Below, piece after piece: positions 16,720-27,163 of a stretch of 64,000 nt of DNA. The stretch spans positions 248,001 to 312,000 of the forward strand of contig CAXSBC010000001.1 of NCBI GenBank assembly GCA_964236105.1, read 5' to 3'. Within the stretch, counting starts at the first letter, position 1. Every line of letters starts with the position of its first letter. Under the pieces are notes generated by a model. That model had not been told where the DNA came from and ran no database searches. It saw only the letters and a list, made by a program, of their open reading frames with translations. The position numbers were made by a program, and so were the translations under genes. The stretch is from Lichenicola sp964236105. Its GTDB lineage: Bacteria; Pseudomonadota; Alphaproteobacteria; Acetobacterales; Acetobacteraceae.

Positions 16720-17003
16720 TGCCGCGCAAGCCGCCCCGCGCCCGCCCGGCCCAGCCCGGCCTGGTCAAGCCCAGCCTGGTCAAGCACAGCCTGGTCAAGA
16801 GAAGCCTGTCGCTGTCCGGCCACCGCACCAGCGTGGCGCTGGAGCCGGAGTTCTGGGCAGCCCTCGAGGCCCTGGCCGCCGGGCGCGGCCAGAGCCTGAT
16901 CGCCCTGGTCGCGGCCGAGGATGCCGCGCGCGATCCCGCACGCAGCCTCGCCTCGTCGCTGCGCGTCCTGGCGCTGAACCGGCAGGGCGAGGCACCGCGA
17001 TGA
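16719..17003 (+). CDS. ribbon-helix-helix domain protein
   Basis: A 94-residue protein. Residues 1-27 are a basic, Pro/Leu/Lys tail containing three copies of the pentapeptide pattern S/G-L-V-K-x. Residues 28-90 form a ribbon-helix-helix fold: a beta strand with HRTSVALEPEFWAAL, then two helices (GQSLIALVAAEDAAR and SLASSLRVLALN). Members usually bind DNA as dimers, and this length class is widespread in alphaproteobacteria without assigned function. It shares one base with the queG stop, which suggests coupling to the queuosine operon; a role there is not established. Confidence 0.85.
   Translation: MPRKPPRARPAQPGLVKPSLVKHSLVKRSLSLSGHRTSVALEPEFWAALEALAAGRGQSLIALVAAEDAARDPARSLASSLRVLALNRQGEAPR
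16760..16804 (+). repeat. three tandem 15-bp repeats inside the RHH gene
   Basis: Units CCTGGTCAAGCCCAG, CCTGGTCAAGCACAG and CCTGGTCAAGAGAAG lie at 16760, 16775 and 16790. They share the first ten bases and keep the reading frame, giving L-V-K-x-S three times. This looks like slippage expansion of a basic tail. Confidence 0.9.
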
Positions 17004-17050
17004 GCGCAACCCGCGAAAATCGTCGTCGCCCGGCGATGACGCCGCAGCGG

Positions 17051-17066
17051 TTAACCGGCTGTTAAC
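17051..17066 (+). promoter_or_regulatory. perfect CtrA box
   Basis: TTAACCGGCTGTTAAC matches the full CtrA consensus TTAA-N7-TTAAC with no mismatch. It is made by an 11-bp tandem direct repeat, GTTAACCGGCT, at 17050 and 17061. TTAA is rare in this GC-rich window, so the match stands out. It lies 62 bases before the ATG of the 60-residue gene at 17129, a usual place for a CtrA-controlled promoter. Confidence 0.75.
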
Positions 17067-17128
17067 CGGCTGCCGTCACTTTCACCCTCGGCACCAACAT
17101 GGGGCCGACCAGCCGAGGAAGAACTCCG

Positions 17129-17311
17129 ATGAACGCGATCAGCCTCAACGCCCACGTCGATGGCCAGACCCAGATGGTCAGCCCGCTGCTGCTCTCGCAC
17201 CAGCTCCTGTCGCTCGCCGAGGAGGCGCACCGTGCCGGCCTGCCGCAAAGCGCCACCCGCCTGCTCCGCCTGGCGCACACCGTCTGCAACGACCGTCCGC
17301 GCCGCCGCTGA
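17129..17311 (+). CDS. 60-aa conserved-looking small protein, CtrA box upstream
   Basis: Family not recognised. The product is mostly helical and leucine-rich: SPLLLSHQLLSLAEEAHRAG (residues 18-37) and an arginine-rich second helix (SATRLLRLAHTVC), with a basic end. No membrane segment or signal. GAGGAAG eight bases before ATG 17129 is a good ribosome site and supports the gene being real. The perfect CtrA box 62 bases upstream suggests transcription tied to the cell cycle or to motility, as is usual for CtrA targets in alphaproteobacteria. The gene is followed by a 112-base gap before the J-domain gene. Confidence 0.65.
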   Translation: MNAISLNAHVDGQTQMVSPLLLSHQLLSLAEEAHRAGLPQSATRLLRLAHTVCNDRPRRR

Positions 17312-17423
17312 GCCGGCCGCGCCGCCGCAAACCGAGTTCCTGCCGAACCCGAAGCAAACCCTGCCCGTCTTCGCCGTTGAAGCCTGGAGCCCGACCAGCG
17401 CGGGCGTGTGATACAGGCAGGGC

Positions 17424-18266
17424 ATGGCGATCTGGGGCAAGCTGTTCGGCGGTGTGACGGGCTTCGCGATGGGCGGGCCGATCGGCGCCATGGTCGGCAC
17501 CGCGCTGGGTCATGCCGCGGATCGCGGCGCGCTGCTGGACCCTCCCGCCGGCAGCTGGGGACCCTGGGGCGGCAACGGCTTCCTCGGCGGCGAGCCGCGC
17601 ACCCGCCCGGCAGCCGACCCGAACGGCGCCGCCCTCCGGCTCGCGGTGAAGATGGCCGCCGTGACCGGCAAGCGCGACCAGCTGTTCGCGATCGTGGTGG
17701 TGGTGCTGTCGGCCAAGCTCGCCAAGTGCGACGGGCCGGTGAACCGCCAGGAGATCGACAGCTTCAAGCGCTCGTTCCGTATCCCCACCGAATCCACCCG
17801 CGAGATCGGCCGGCTGTTCGACCAGGCACGCACCCGCACCGACGACTACCTGCCCTTCGCCGAGGAGCTCGGCCGGGCCTATGCCGACCAGACGCAGGTG
17901 CTGGAGGAGGTGCTGGCGGCGCTGTTCACCATCGGCCGCGCCGACGGCGTGCTGAGCCATCCGGAGCTCGACTTCCTGGGCCGCGTGCATCGCGCCTTCG
18001 GCCTCGCCCCCGGCGCCTGGGACCGCGCCGAAACCGGGGCTGCCCGCCCGTCCGCCGACGAGCCCGACGCCTATGCCGTCCTGGGCGTGCGCCGCAACGC
18101 CAGCGACGACGAGGTGCGCGCCACCTGGCGCCGGCTGATGCGCGAGATCCACCCGGACTCGCTGGCCGCCCGGGGCGCCAAGGCCGCCGAGATCGCCGGC
18201 TCCGCCGAGCGGGTGGCGCGCGTCAACGCGGCCTGGGACCGGATCAAGCGCGACAGGGGACTATAG
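17424..18266 (+). CDS. DjlA-like TerB/J-domain co-chaperone
   Basis: A 280-residue protein. A glycine-rich hydrophobic N-terminus (residues 2-32) may insert in the membrane. A TerB-like helical domain follows at about 75-190 (AKLAKCDGPVNRQEID and TIGRADGVLSHPELDFL, each with an acidic metal-type loop). A C-terminal J domain lies at about 210-280 with the HPD motif (REIHPDS) needed to stimulate DnaK. The same architecture is seen in DjlA. The AmpD-like amidase starts two bases after its stop, a pairing that suggests a shared envelope-related role. Confidence 0.88.
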   Translation: MAIWGKLFGGVTGFAMGGPIGAMVGTALGHAADRGALLDPPAGSWGPWGGNGFLGGEPRTRPAADPNGAALRLAVKMAAVTGKRDQLFAIVVVVLSAKLAKCDGPVNRQEIDSFKRSFRIPTESTREIGRLFDQARTRTDDYLPFAEELGRAYADQTQVLEEVLAALFTIGRADGVLSHPELDFLGRVHRAFGLAPGAWDRAETGAARPSADEPDAYAVLGVRRNASDDEVRATWRRLMREIHPDSLAARGAKAAEIAGSAERVARVNAAWDRIKRDRGL

Positions 18267-18268
18267 CC

Positions 18269-18997
18269 ATGGACAGCCCGATCCTGGAGCTGGCGAGCCC
18301 GAACTGCCGGGAGCGCGACCCGGGCTCGATCGTCGACACGCTGGTGCTGCACTATACCGGCATGCAGACCGGCCAGGCGGCGATCGACCGGCTGCGCGAC
18401 CCGGAGGCGCAGGTCTCCTCGCACTACGTGGTCGAGGAGGATGGCCGCATCGTCAGGCTGGTGCCGGAACGGCTGCGGGCGGCGCATGCCGGCATCTCGT
18501 TCTGGCGCGGCCGATCCATGCTGAACGACAGCTCGATCGGCATCGAGATCGTCAATCCGGGTCATGAATGGGGCTACCGGCCGTTCCCCGCCGCACAGAT
18601 CGATGCGGTGCGCCGGCTGTGCCTGGCCATCCTGTCCCGGCATGCCGTCCCGCCGATCAACGTGGTGGCGCACAGCGACGTGGCGCCCGACCGCAAGCAG
18701 GACCCGGGCGAGCTGTTCCCGTGGGCGGCCCTGGCGCGGGCCGGCATCGGCCTCTACCCGGACGACGTGCCGGACAGCGGCACCGGCGACGTGCTGGCCG
18801 GGTCCTCGGCGCTGGCGCCCGTCCGTGCCGCGCTGCGCCGTATCGGCTACGGCCCGGCGCCGGAGGGCGGCATGGACGAGGCGCTCGGCCAGGTGCTGAC
18901 GGCGTTCCAGCGGCACTGGCGGCCGGAGGCGGTGAACGGGCTCGCCGATGCCGGCACGCGCGACCGCATCGCCGCCGTCGCAGCACTCGCGGCATGA
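18269..18997 (+). CDS. N-acetylmuramoyl-L-alanine amidase (AmpD/AmiD type) with C-terminal peptidoglycan-binding domain
   Basis: Amidase_2 fold cutting the bond between N-acetylmuramic acid and the stem peptide. The 242-residue protein has the zinc ligands His in LVLHYTGM (about residue 28) and AHSDVAPDRKQDPG (about 134-147), with SSHYVVEEDGRIV between them. Residues about 175-240 form a peptidoglycan-binding-like helical bundle. No clear signal peptide is visible, which favours cytoplasmic turnover of muropeptides as for AmpD, though the C-terminal domain is more typical of AmiD. It overlaps the glucosidase start as ATGA. Confidence 0.88.
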   Translation: MDSPILELASPNCRERDPGSIVDTLVLHYTGMQTGQAAIDRLRDPEAQVSSHYVVEEDGRIVRLVPERLRAAHAGISFWRGRSMLNDSSIGIEIVNPGHEWGYRPFPAAQIDAVRRLCLAILSRHAVPPINVVAHSDVAPDRKQDPGELFPWAALARAGIGLYPDDVPDSGTGDVLAGSSALAPVRAALRRIGYGPAPEGGMDEALGQVLTAFQRHWRPEAVNGLADAGTRDRIAAVAALAA

Positions 18998-21672
18998 GTG
19001 CCGCGCGCGCCGCGGAACCCGGTCCCGACATCCTGGCCACGGTCGAGGGCAGGCGGCTGCTCGCCGCCCGCGTCGACGGCGCCTGGAAGGCCTGGGGCCC
19101 GTATCTGAGCGACCGGCAATGGGGCACGGTGCGCGAGGATTACAGCGCCGACGGCGATGCCTGGCGCTACCTGCCGCACGACCAGGCGCGCTCGCGCGCC
19201 TATCGCTGGGGCGAGGACGCGATCGCCGGCTACGGCGAGGCGCATCTGCGCTGGTGCCTTGGCGTGGCCCTGTGGAACGGCCAGGACCCGATCCTCAAGG
19301 AGCGGCTGTTCGGCCTGACCAACCAGGAGGGCAACCACGGCGAGGACGTCAAGGAACTCTACTACCACCTCGACAGCACGCCGACCCACTCCTACGCCCG
19401 GATGCTCTACAAGTATCCCCAGCGCGCCTACCCGTACGACGATCTCGTGCGCGAGAACGCGCGGCGGGGCCAGGACCAGCCGGAATACGAGCTGCTCGAT
19501 ACCGGCATCCTCGACGGGGACCGCTATTTCGACGTGTTCGTCGAGTATGCCAAGGCGGACGCCGACGACATCCTGATGCGGGTCCGGGTGGTCAATCGCG
19601 GGCCGGAGCCGGCGCCGCTCTGGCTGCTGCCACAGCTCTGGGCGCGCAACGTCTGGTCATGGTCCGGCACGGAGGCCAGGCCGTCGCTGCGCGCCGTCTC
19701 CGACACCGAGGTCGCGGCCACGCACGCCCTGCTGCCCGAGATGCGGCTGTCGGCGGAGGCCGGCGCCACCCTGCTGTTCTGCGACAACGACACCAATACC
19801 CGCCGCCTCTACAACCAGGACACGGCCGGCTTCTTCAAGGACGGGATCAACGACCACGTGGTCGGCGGCGACGCGGCCGCGGTCAATCCGGCCCGCACCG
19901 GCACCAAGTGCGCCGCCCTGCACGAGATGCAGATCCCGGCGGGCGGCGAGCGCATCGTTCGCCTGCGCTTCCGGACCCAGGCCGCCGACGCCGCCGACCC
20001 CTTCGCCGGCTTCGATGCGGTGTTCGAGGACCGGCAACGCGAGGCCGACGAGTTCTACGCCGTGCTGCAGCAGCCGACCGCGGATGCCGACACCCGGCTG
20101 GTGCAGCGCCAGGCGCTCGCCGGCATGCTGTGGTCCAAGCAGTTCTATGCCTACGACGTGCATCGCTGGCTGCAGGGCGATCCGGCCGAACCGCCGCCGC
20201 CGGACACGCGGCTCGGCATGCGCAATGCCGACTGGGACCACTTCAACGCCGCCTGCATCGTCTCGATGCCCGACAAGTGGGAGTATCCCTGGTTTGCCTC
20301 CTGGGACCTCGCTTTGCACACCGTGGTGCTGGCGCTGGTCGACCCGGACTTCGCCAAGGACCAGGTGCTGCTGCTGACGCGGGAAGGCTTCATGCACCCG
20401 AACGCGGCGATGCCGGCCTATGAATGGTCGTTCGGCGACGCCAATCCGCCGCTGCATGCCTGGGCGGCCTGGCGGGTGTTCGAGACCGACCGCCAGCTCA
20501 ACGGGCGGCCGGACCACGGCTTCCTCAAGCGCGTCTTCAACAAGCTGTCGATGAACTTCACCTGGTGGGTGAACCGCAAGGACGAGCACGGCCGCAACAT
20601 CTTCCAGGGCGGCTTCCTGGGGCTCGACAACATCGCCATCTTCGACCGCTCGGCGCCGCTGCCGACCGGCGGCACGCTGTCGCAGTCGGACGGCACCGCC
20701 TGGATGGCGATGTACGCGCTGTCGATGCTGCGGCTGTCGATCGAGCTGGCGCTGCAGGACCCCGTCTACGAGGATGTCGCCACCAAGTTCTTCGAGCATT
20801 TCCTGCTGATCGCCGGCGCCGACGGCAACGCGCTGTGGGACGAGCAGGACAGCTTCTTCTACGACACGCTGTCGCTGCCGGACGGCCGGCGTATTCCGCT
20901 GCGCGCGCGCTCGATGGTCGGGCTGATCCCGCTATTCGCGGTGATCGTGCTGCGCCAGGACGAGATCGCCCGGCTGCCGGCCTTCGCAGGCCGCATGCGC
21001 TGGTTCCTGCACCACCGGCCGGACCTCGCCGAGCTCGTCTCCAGCTGGGACCGCGTCGGCCAGGGCGGCACCATGCTGCTCTCGATCCTGCGCACCCACC
21101 GCATGAGCTGCACGCTCGGCCGCATGCTGGACGAGAGCGAGTTCCTGTCGCCCGGCGGCATCCGCGCCGTGTCGAAGGCGCATGAAGCGGCGCCGTACCG
21201 GTTCGAGTGGGACGGCCGCTCGTTCGAGCTCGCCTATTCGCCTGCCGAAAGCCGGTCGCGCCTGTTCGGCGGCAACTCGAACTGGCGCGGACCGGTCTGG
21301 ATGCCGGTCAACTACCTGCTGATCGAGAGCCTGCTGCGGCTGCACCAGTACTATGGCGACGGCTACAGCATCGCCTGCCCGACCGGCTCGAACAGACAGG
21401 CGACCCTGGGCCAGATCGCCGGCGAGCTCAGCCTGCGGCTGATCGGGCTGTTCACCCGCGGCGCCGACGGCCGCCGGCCGGTGCATGGCGACTCCGCACT
21501 GCTGCAGGAGAACGCCGACTTCCGCGACCTGCTGCTGTTCTACGAATATTACGACGGCGACACCGGCCGCGGCGTCGGCGCCTCGCACCAGACCGGCTGG
21601 TCGGGACTGGTGGCGCTGCTGATCCACAATCTCGGCTGGAGCGGACCGCAGGCGGTGCCGGCGACGCGTTAA
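18994..21672 (+). CDS. GH63/MGH1-like glucosidase, cytoplasmic
   Basis: An 892-residue protein related to mannosyl-oligosaccharide glucosidase-like enzymes of glycoside hydrolase family 63, expected to release glucose from alpha-linked glucosides. The N-terminal third is beta-rich (LRWCLGVALWNGQDPILKERL at about 89-109, EGNHGEDVKE near 114-123). The C-terminal part holds the (alpha/alpha)6 barrel with PAYEWSFGDANPP, FLGLDNIAIFDRS and DEQDSFFYD. NWRGPVWMPVNYL near the end is family-typical. There is no signal peptide, so it probably acts on internal glucosides such as storage or osmolyte compounds; the substrate is inference. Confidence 0.85.
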   Translation: MSAARAAEPGPDILATVEGRRLLAARVDGAWKAWGPYLSDRQWGTVREDYSADGDAWRYLPHDQARSRAYRWGEDAIAGYGEAHLRWCLGVALWNGQDPILKERLFGLTNQEGNHGEDVKELYYHLDSTPTHSYARMLYKYPQRAYPYDDLVRENARRGQDQPEYELLDTGILDGDRYFDVFVEYAKADADDILMRVRVVNRGPEPAPLWLLPQLWARNVWSWSGTEARPSLRAVSDTEVAATHALLPEMRLSAEAGATLLFCDNDTNTRRLYNQDTAGFFKDGINDHVVGGDAAAVNPARTGTKCAALHEMQIPAGGERIVRLRFRTQAADAADPFAGFDAVFEDRQREADEFYAVLQQPTADADTRLVQRQALAGMLWSKQFYAYDVHRWLQGDPAEPPPPDTRLGMRNADWDHFNAACIVSMPDKWEYPWFASWDLALHTVVLALVDPDFAKDQVLLLTREGFMHPNAAMPAYEWSFGDANPPLHAWAAWRVFETDRQLNGRPDHGFLKRVFNKLSMNFTWWVNRKDEHGRNIFQGGFLGLDNIAIFDRSAPLPTGGTLSQSDGTAWMAMYALSMLRLSIELALQDPVYEDVATKFFEHFLLIAGADGNALWDEQDSFFYDTLSLPDGRRIPLRARSMVGLIPLFAVIVLRQDEIARLPAFAGRMRWFLHHRPDLAELVSSWDRVGQGGTMLLSILRTHRMSCTLGRMLDESEFLSPGGIRAVSKAHEAAPYRFEWDGRSFELAYSPAESRSRLFGGNSNWRGPVWMPVNYLLIESLLRLHQYYGDGYSIACPTGSNRQATLGQIAGELSLRLIGLFTRGADGRRPVHGDSALLQENADFRDLLLFYEYYDGDTGRGVGASHQTGWSGLVALLIHNLGWSGPQAVPATR

Positions 21673-21736
21673 CGGCCGGTCAAGGTTCCGGCGGGTATGA
21701 TCGCCCATCTCGTCACAGCAACCGGATCATCGGCTC

Positions 21737-22039
21737 ATGAGCGGCAGCATCAGCCCGGTCTCGCCTGCGGTCGCCCTGCGCCCCATGAGCGCATCCAGCG
21801 CCCCGTCCGCCACGTCGAGCGCATCCTCCTCGTCGGGCGCATCCGCATCGGGCGGCAGCAGCGCGTCGAGCGGCACCACCAGCGTCACCACCAACGCCGA
21901 CGGTTCCGTCACCACCACGGTGACGGATGCCAAGGGCAACGTGGTCTCGGTTAGCACCGTGTCCGGCAGCGACAGCGGCAGCGCCGCCTCTGCGCTCTCC
22001 GACAGCCCGCCGGGCAGCCTGCTCAACATGCAGGCCTGA
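21737..22039 (+). CDS. Ser/Thr/Ala-rich low-complexity protein, 100 aa
   Basis: Function unknown. About half the residues are serine, threonine or alanine. The middle (TTNADGSVTTTVTDAKGNVV, residues 52-71) resembles short beta-hairpin repeats of YD/RHS type, which suggests a secreted or surface peptide, but no signal peptide is visible. The start ATG has only a weak ribosome site. The gene lies 64 bases after the glucosidase stop and ends nine bases before the convergent metF. It might be a spurious frame, since GC-rich DNA favours such open frames. Confidence 0.5.
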   Translation: MSGSISPVSPAVALRPMSASSAPSATSSASSSSGASASGGSSASSGTTSVTTNADGSVTTTVTDAKGNVVSVSTVSGSDSGSAASALSDSPPGSLLNMQA

Positions 22040-22048
22040 CCCGCGGCC

Positions 22049-23089
22049 TCAGCCCGCCGGTTCGGCCGCGACCGGCCGCACCCCCAGGATGTGGGCGACC
22101 GCGTAGCTCAGGTCGGGACGGTTCAGCGTGTAGAAATGGAACTCGTCGACGCCGTTCGCCTGCAGCAGCCGCACCTGCTCGGCCGCGACCACGACGCCGA
22201 TCATGCGACGGGTTTCCGGGTCGTTCTCGGTGCCCGCGAACATGCCCTCGAGCCAGTCCGGCACCCGAGCGCCGCAGGATTCGGCGAAGCGCCTGGAGGG
22301 TCCGAAGTTCGACATCGGCATGATGCCCGGCACCACCGGGGCGGTGATGCCGACGGCGAGGCAGCGATCGATGAAGCGGAGATAGGTGTCGGCGTCGAAG
22401 AACAGCTGCGTGATCGCGCGGGTCGCCCCGGCATCGAGCTTGCGCTTGAGGTTGTCCAGGTCGGCATCGGCGCTCGCAGCCTCCGGGTGCACCTCCGGAT
22501 AGGCCGCGACCGAGATCTCGAAATCGGCGACCCGCTTCAGCCCCGCCACCAGCTCGGCCGCACTGGCGTAGCCCTGCGCATGCGGCTCGAACCGGCCGCC
22601 CTTCACCAGCGGATCGCCACGCAGGGCGACGATGTGCCGCACGCCGCACTCCCAGTACTGCCGGGCGACGTCGTCGACCTCGCCGCGGCTGGCGCCGACG
22701 CAGGTCAGGTGGGCGGCGGGCGTCAGCGCGGTCTCGCGCACCAGTCGCTCGACCGTGTCGTGGGTGCGCGCCTGGGTGGAGCCGCCGGCGCCGTAGGTCA
22801 CCGACACGAAGCTCGGCCGCAGCGTCTCGAGCCGCCGGATGCAGGCCCAGAGCTGCTGCTCCAGCGCCTCGGTCTTGGGCGGGAAGAACTCGAACGACAG
22901 CATCGGCGGCACGCGATCGGCACTCGGCGCCGGCAGCCCTGCCACGCGCGGACCGGTCAGCCACCGTTCCAGCGGCGGCATGCCGTCGCGGACGGCGCTG
23001 CGACGCGCGTCCAGAACAGACGCGTGGCGCCCACCGGTCTCGTGGAGCTGCCCGGATCGCAGCGAGGTGTCGGCGTCTAGATCGATCAT
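22049..23089 (-). CDS. metF: 5,10-methylenetetrahydrofolate reductase MetF
   Basis: MetF reduces 5,10-methylene- to 5-methyl-tetrahydrofolate, the methyl donor used by MetH. The core starts near residue 62 (PPMLSFEFFPPKT) and continues with SVTYGAGGSTQARTHD, HLTCVG, ALRGDP and AAYPEVHPEA in order for the family, with QLFFDADTY and GIMPMSNFG following. The 346-residue length is longer than the usual 290-310, because of about 60 residues before the core. A later ATG (MPPLERWL, residue 37) is therefore also possible. It stands alone, convergent with the small gene before it and divergent from mlaA. Confidence 0.95.
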   Translation of the reverse strand: MIDLDADTSLRSGQLHETGGRHASVLDARRSAVRDGMPPLERWLTGPRVAGLPAPSADRVPPMLSFEFFPPKTEALEQQLWACIRRLETLRPSFVSVTYGAGGSTQARTHDTVERLVRETALTPAAHLTCVGASRGEVDDVARQYWECGVRHIVALRGDPLVKGGRFEPHAQGYASAAELVAGLKRVADFEISVAAYPEVHPEAASADADLDNLKRKLDAGATRAITQLFFDADTYLRFIDRCLAVGITAPVVPGIMPMSNFGPSRRFAESCGARVPDWLEGMFAGTENDPETRRMIGVVVAAEQVRLLQANGVDEFHFYTLNRPDLSYAVAHILGVRPVAAEPAG

Positions 23090-23356
23090 GCTGGTTCCGA
23101 TCTGGTAGGCGGCGTCATGACGCGCAAGGCTCAGGCGCTCCGCCGGCGGAGGACGCCCGGAACCGCCGCGATCCTATGGCACCGGCGTCACGCGCGGCAA
23201 CGTCGGCCTGCAGCCCGCGACGCTGCGGGATTGCGCCCGGCCGAACCCATGTTAGACAGATCGGTCAGCGGGTTCTGGAAGGCCGGCAAGGTCGTCACCA
23301 GAAGCTGCGCGCCTGGGATCTGGAGCCCGGCGACACAGGCGAGCCGAGGTTGAAGA

Positions 23357-24139
23357 ATGCGTCCTGAGCAGCGCCGTTTCCGACGGGCAGGGTCGACCGC
23401 TCTTGCCTGCCTGCTGGCCTGCCTGTCGCTGTCGGGATGCGCGTCGCGGCCGAGCGATCCGGCCGGGATCGCGGAGGCCGACCAGGCCCGCGACCCGTTC
23501 GAGCCGACCAACCGCTTCTTCTACCGCGTCAGCGACACGGTCGATGCCTACACGCTGCGGCCGGTGGCGCAGGGCTATGTCTGGGCGGTTCCGCTGCCGG
23601 CGCGCAACGGCGTCCACAACGCCCTGGCGAACTTCGCCTCGCCGGCGGTCTTCTTCAACGACGTGTTCGAAACCAAGCCGCGCCGTGCCGGCGACACCTT
23701 CGCGCGCTTCGTGATCAACTCGACCGTCGGCATCGGCGGCATCCTCGACGTGGCGAAAGGCTGGGGCTACCCGGCGCACGACGCCGATGCCGGCCTCACG
23801 CTGGCGAACTGGGGCGTTCCGGAAGGGCCCTACCTGTTCCTGCCGCTGCTCGGCCCGTCCAGCCCGCGCGCCGTGGCGGGCTTTGGCATCGACATCGCCC
23901 TGGCGCCGCTCACCTACGTCCCGCGCGGCTATGGGCTGCTGACCCTGAACTGGGCGCTCTACGGCATCGGCGTGATCGACGCGCGCGCCCAGGTGCTGGG
24001 CGACCTCGACCAGCTGAAGAAGAATGCGCTAGACCCGTACGCGACGATACGCAGTCTCTACCGACAGCACCGCAGCGCCGAACTCCAGGCGATGCGCGAC
24101 GACCACCGGACGACCGTTCCGGACTGGTACTCCCACTAA
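23357..24139 (+). CDS. mlaA: MlaA/VacJ outer-membrane lipoprotein
   Basis: MlaA takes misplaced phospholipids from the outer leaflet of the outer membrane and passes them to MlaC. The 260-residue protein has a lipoprotein signal with lipobox LSGC at residues 25-28. The mature part starts with RDPFEPTNRFFYRV, then NGVHNALANFASPAVFFND and RFVINSTVGIGGILDVA, the classical MlaA segments. ATG 23357 has GAGG about seven bases upstream. The 267 bases before it hold no other gene I can support. mlaC follows after 17 bases. The inner-membrane MlaFEDB parts are not in this window. Confidence 0.95.
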   Translation: MRPEQRRFRRAGSTALACLLACLSLSGCASRPSDPAGIAEADQARDPFEPTNRFFYRVSDTVDAYTLRPVAQGYVWAVPLPARNGVHNALANFASPAVFFNDVFETKPRRAGDTFARFVINSTVGIGGILDVAKGWGYPAHDADAGLTLANWGVPEGPYLFLPLLGPSSPRAVAGFGIDIALAPLTYVPRGYGLLTLNWALYGIGVIDARAQVLGDLDQLKKNALDPYATIRSLYRQHRSAELQAMRDDHRTTVPDWYSH

Positions 24140-24156
24140 ATCGGGGCAGGATCGCC

Positions 24157-24816
24157 ATGCTGAAGACCATCACCCGCGGCCGCCCGGCTGCCTTCGCGCT
24201 CGCAGCGCTCCTGCCCGCCGCGACAATCCTCGCAGGGCCGATGCTGGCGCCATTCGGGCTGACGCTCGTCTCGTCCGCCCGGGCGCAGTCGGCGGCCGCG
24301 GACACGGAGTTCGTGCGCACGCTCGGGACCAGGCTGACCAGCGTGGTGAACGGCTCGGGCGGAGCTGCCGACAAGAAGGCGCAGGTCCTGCCGCTGCTGA
24401 ACCAGGACGTGGACGTGGACGGGATCGGCCGCTTCTGCCTCGGCCGCTTCTGGCGCACCGCGACGCCCTCCCAGCAGACCCGCTACCTGACCCTGTTCCA
24501 TCAGGTGCTGGTCAACTCCATCACCGGCCATCTGGGCGACTACAAGGGCGTCAGCATCGCCGTCGGCCAGGCGACCGCCGAGGACGGCAAGAGCACGGTG
24601 CCCACCGTCATCACCCGTCCGGGCCAGGCGACGGCCAACGTGCAGTGGGTGGTCAGCGACGCCAGCGGCTCGCCGAAGGTGGTTGACGTGGTCGCCGAGG
24701 GCGTCAGCCTCAGCATCACCCAGCGCAACGACTATTCGAGCTACCTTGCGCATAACGGCAACAACGTCGACGCGCTGCTGAACGCGCTGACCCGCCAGGT
24801 CGCGCGCGCCTCGTAG
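24157..24816 (+). CDS. mlaC: MlaC periplasmic phospholipid shuttle
   Basis: MlaC (Ttg2D family) carries phospholipid between MlaA and the inner-membrane complex. The 219-residue protein has an N-terminal signal (ALAALLPAATILAGP region, residues 14-28, ending near SARA-QS at 41-45). The conserved core begins with FVRTLGTRL and continues through DVDGIGRFCLGRFWRTATP (about 88-106), LFHQVLVNSITGHL and the terminal SLSITQRNDYSSYL. The layout mlaA-mlaC as a pair, 17 bases apart, is common in this bacterial group. Confidence 0.92.
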   Translation: MLKTITRGRPAAFALAALLPAATILAGPMLAPFGLTLVSSARAQSAAADTEFVRTLGTRLTSVVNGSGGAADKKAQVLPLLNQDVDVDGIGRFCLGRFWRTATPSQQTRYLTLFHQVLVNSITGHLGDYKGVSIAVGQATAEDGKSTVPTVITRPGQATANVQWVVSDASGSPKVVDVVAEGVSLSITQRNDYSSYLAHNGNNVDALLNALTRQVARAS

Positions 24817-24846
24817 CGCGCGGCGGTCGCCGGGCCCGTCCGCCCG

Positions 24847-25377
24847 TCATCGCCTGACGCTCTCATAGACCAGCATGCAGTGGCCTTCCCGCTCGAAGCG
24901 GTCGCACACCGTCATGCCGATGCCGCCCAGCGTGGTGCGGGACGCGAAGTTGGTTTCCCGCGCCACGGCGATCACCCGCTGCTCGCCCGCCTCGTGCGCG
25001 AAGCGCAGCGCCGCCGCCGCCGCCTCACGAGCGACGCTGCGTCCGCGGGCCCAGGGAAACAGCGCGAAGCGCAGGCCGACGCCGCGTCCGTCCGGACGCT
25101 CGTGCAGCCCGGTCATGCCCAGGAACCGCCCCTCTTCGCGGATGGTGAAGATGCCGATGCCGCGCCTGGCCCAGAAGGAGAGGTCGCCGGCCATCTCGGC
25201 CTCCGCCTCGGTGCGCCGGCGCACGCCGCCCAGCATCAGGCCGAAGGCGCCGGCATCGCCCTTCAGGGCCGCCATCTCGTCCATGTCGCCCCAGACCACC
25301 GGCGCCAGCACCAGCCGGGCGGTGCGGATCACGCGCCCGATCGGCGGCGGCCGCGGTCCTGGCGGGGGCAGGCTCAT
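24847..25377 (-). CDS. GNAT-family acetyltransferase (RimJ/RimL-like)
   Basis: A 176-residue acetyl-CoA-dependent transferase. TARLVLAPV near residues 19-27 is the usual entry strand of the RimJ/RimL branch. GVGLRFALFPWARGRSVAREAA (about 99-120) contains the acetyl-CoA-binding R/Q-x-x-G-x-A-like turn, here ARGRSVA. NFASRTTLGGIGM near the end is the family's N-x-x-S-x-x-x-L-x-K-x-G-type segment. The target (protein N-terminus or small molecule) is unknown. The gene lies 48 bases downstream of ettA on the same strand, so it may share that transcript. Confidence 0.88.
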   Translation of the reverse strand: MSLPPPGPRPPPIGRVIRTARLVLAPVVWGDMDEMAALKGDAGAFGLMLGGVRRRTEAEAEMAGDLSFWARRGIGIFTIREEGRFLGMTGLHERPDGRGVGLRFALFPWARGRSVAREAAAAALRFAHEAGEQRVIAVARETNFASRTTLGGIGMTVCDRFEREGHCMLVYESVRR

Positions 25378-25425
25378 CGCGGCCCGGCCGTCGATGCCGC
25401 GTCCGTCTCGCGGCCGCGACCGTGA

Positions 25426-27105
<1,680 letters not shown>

Positions 27106-27163
27106 GGCGTGGCTCCCGGAGCAGGATTGGGCGGCGACGGCTTGGGGCGCCCGGAGCGGCGCA

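Noticed and set aside
23117..23353. Possible 78-residue gene before mlaA
   Set aside because: No ribosome site, Arg-rich random-looking composition, and it occupies the metF-mlaA promoter gap.
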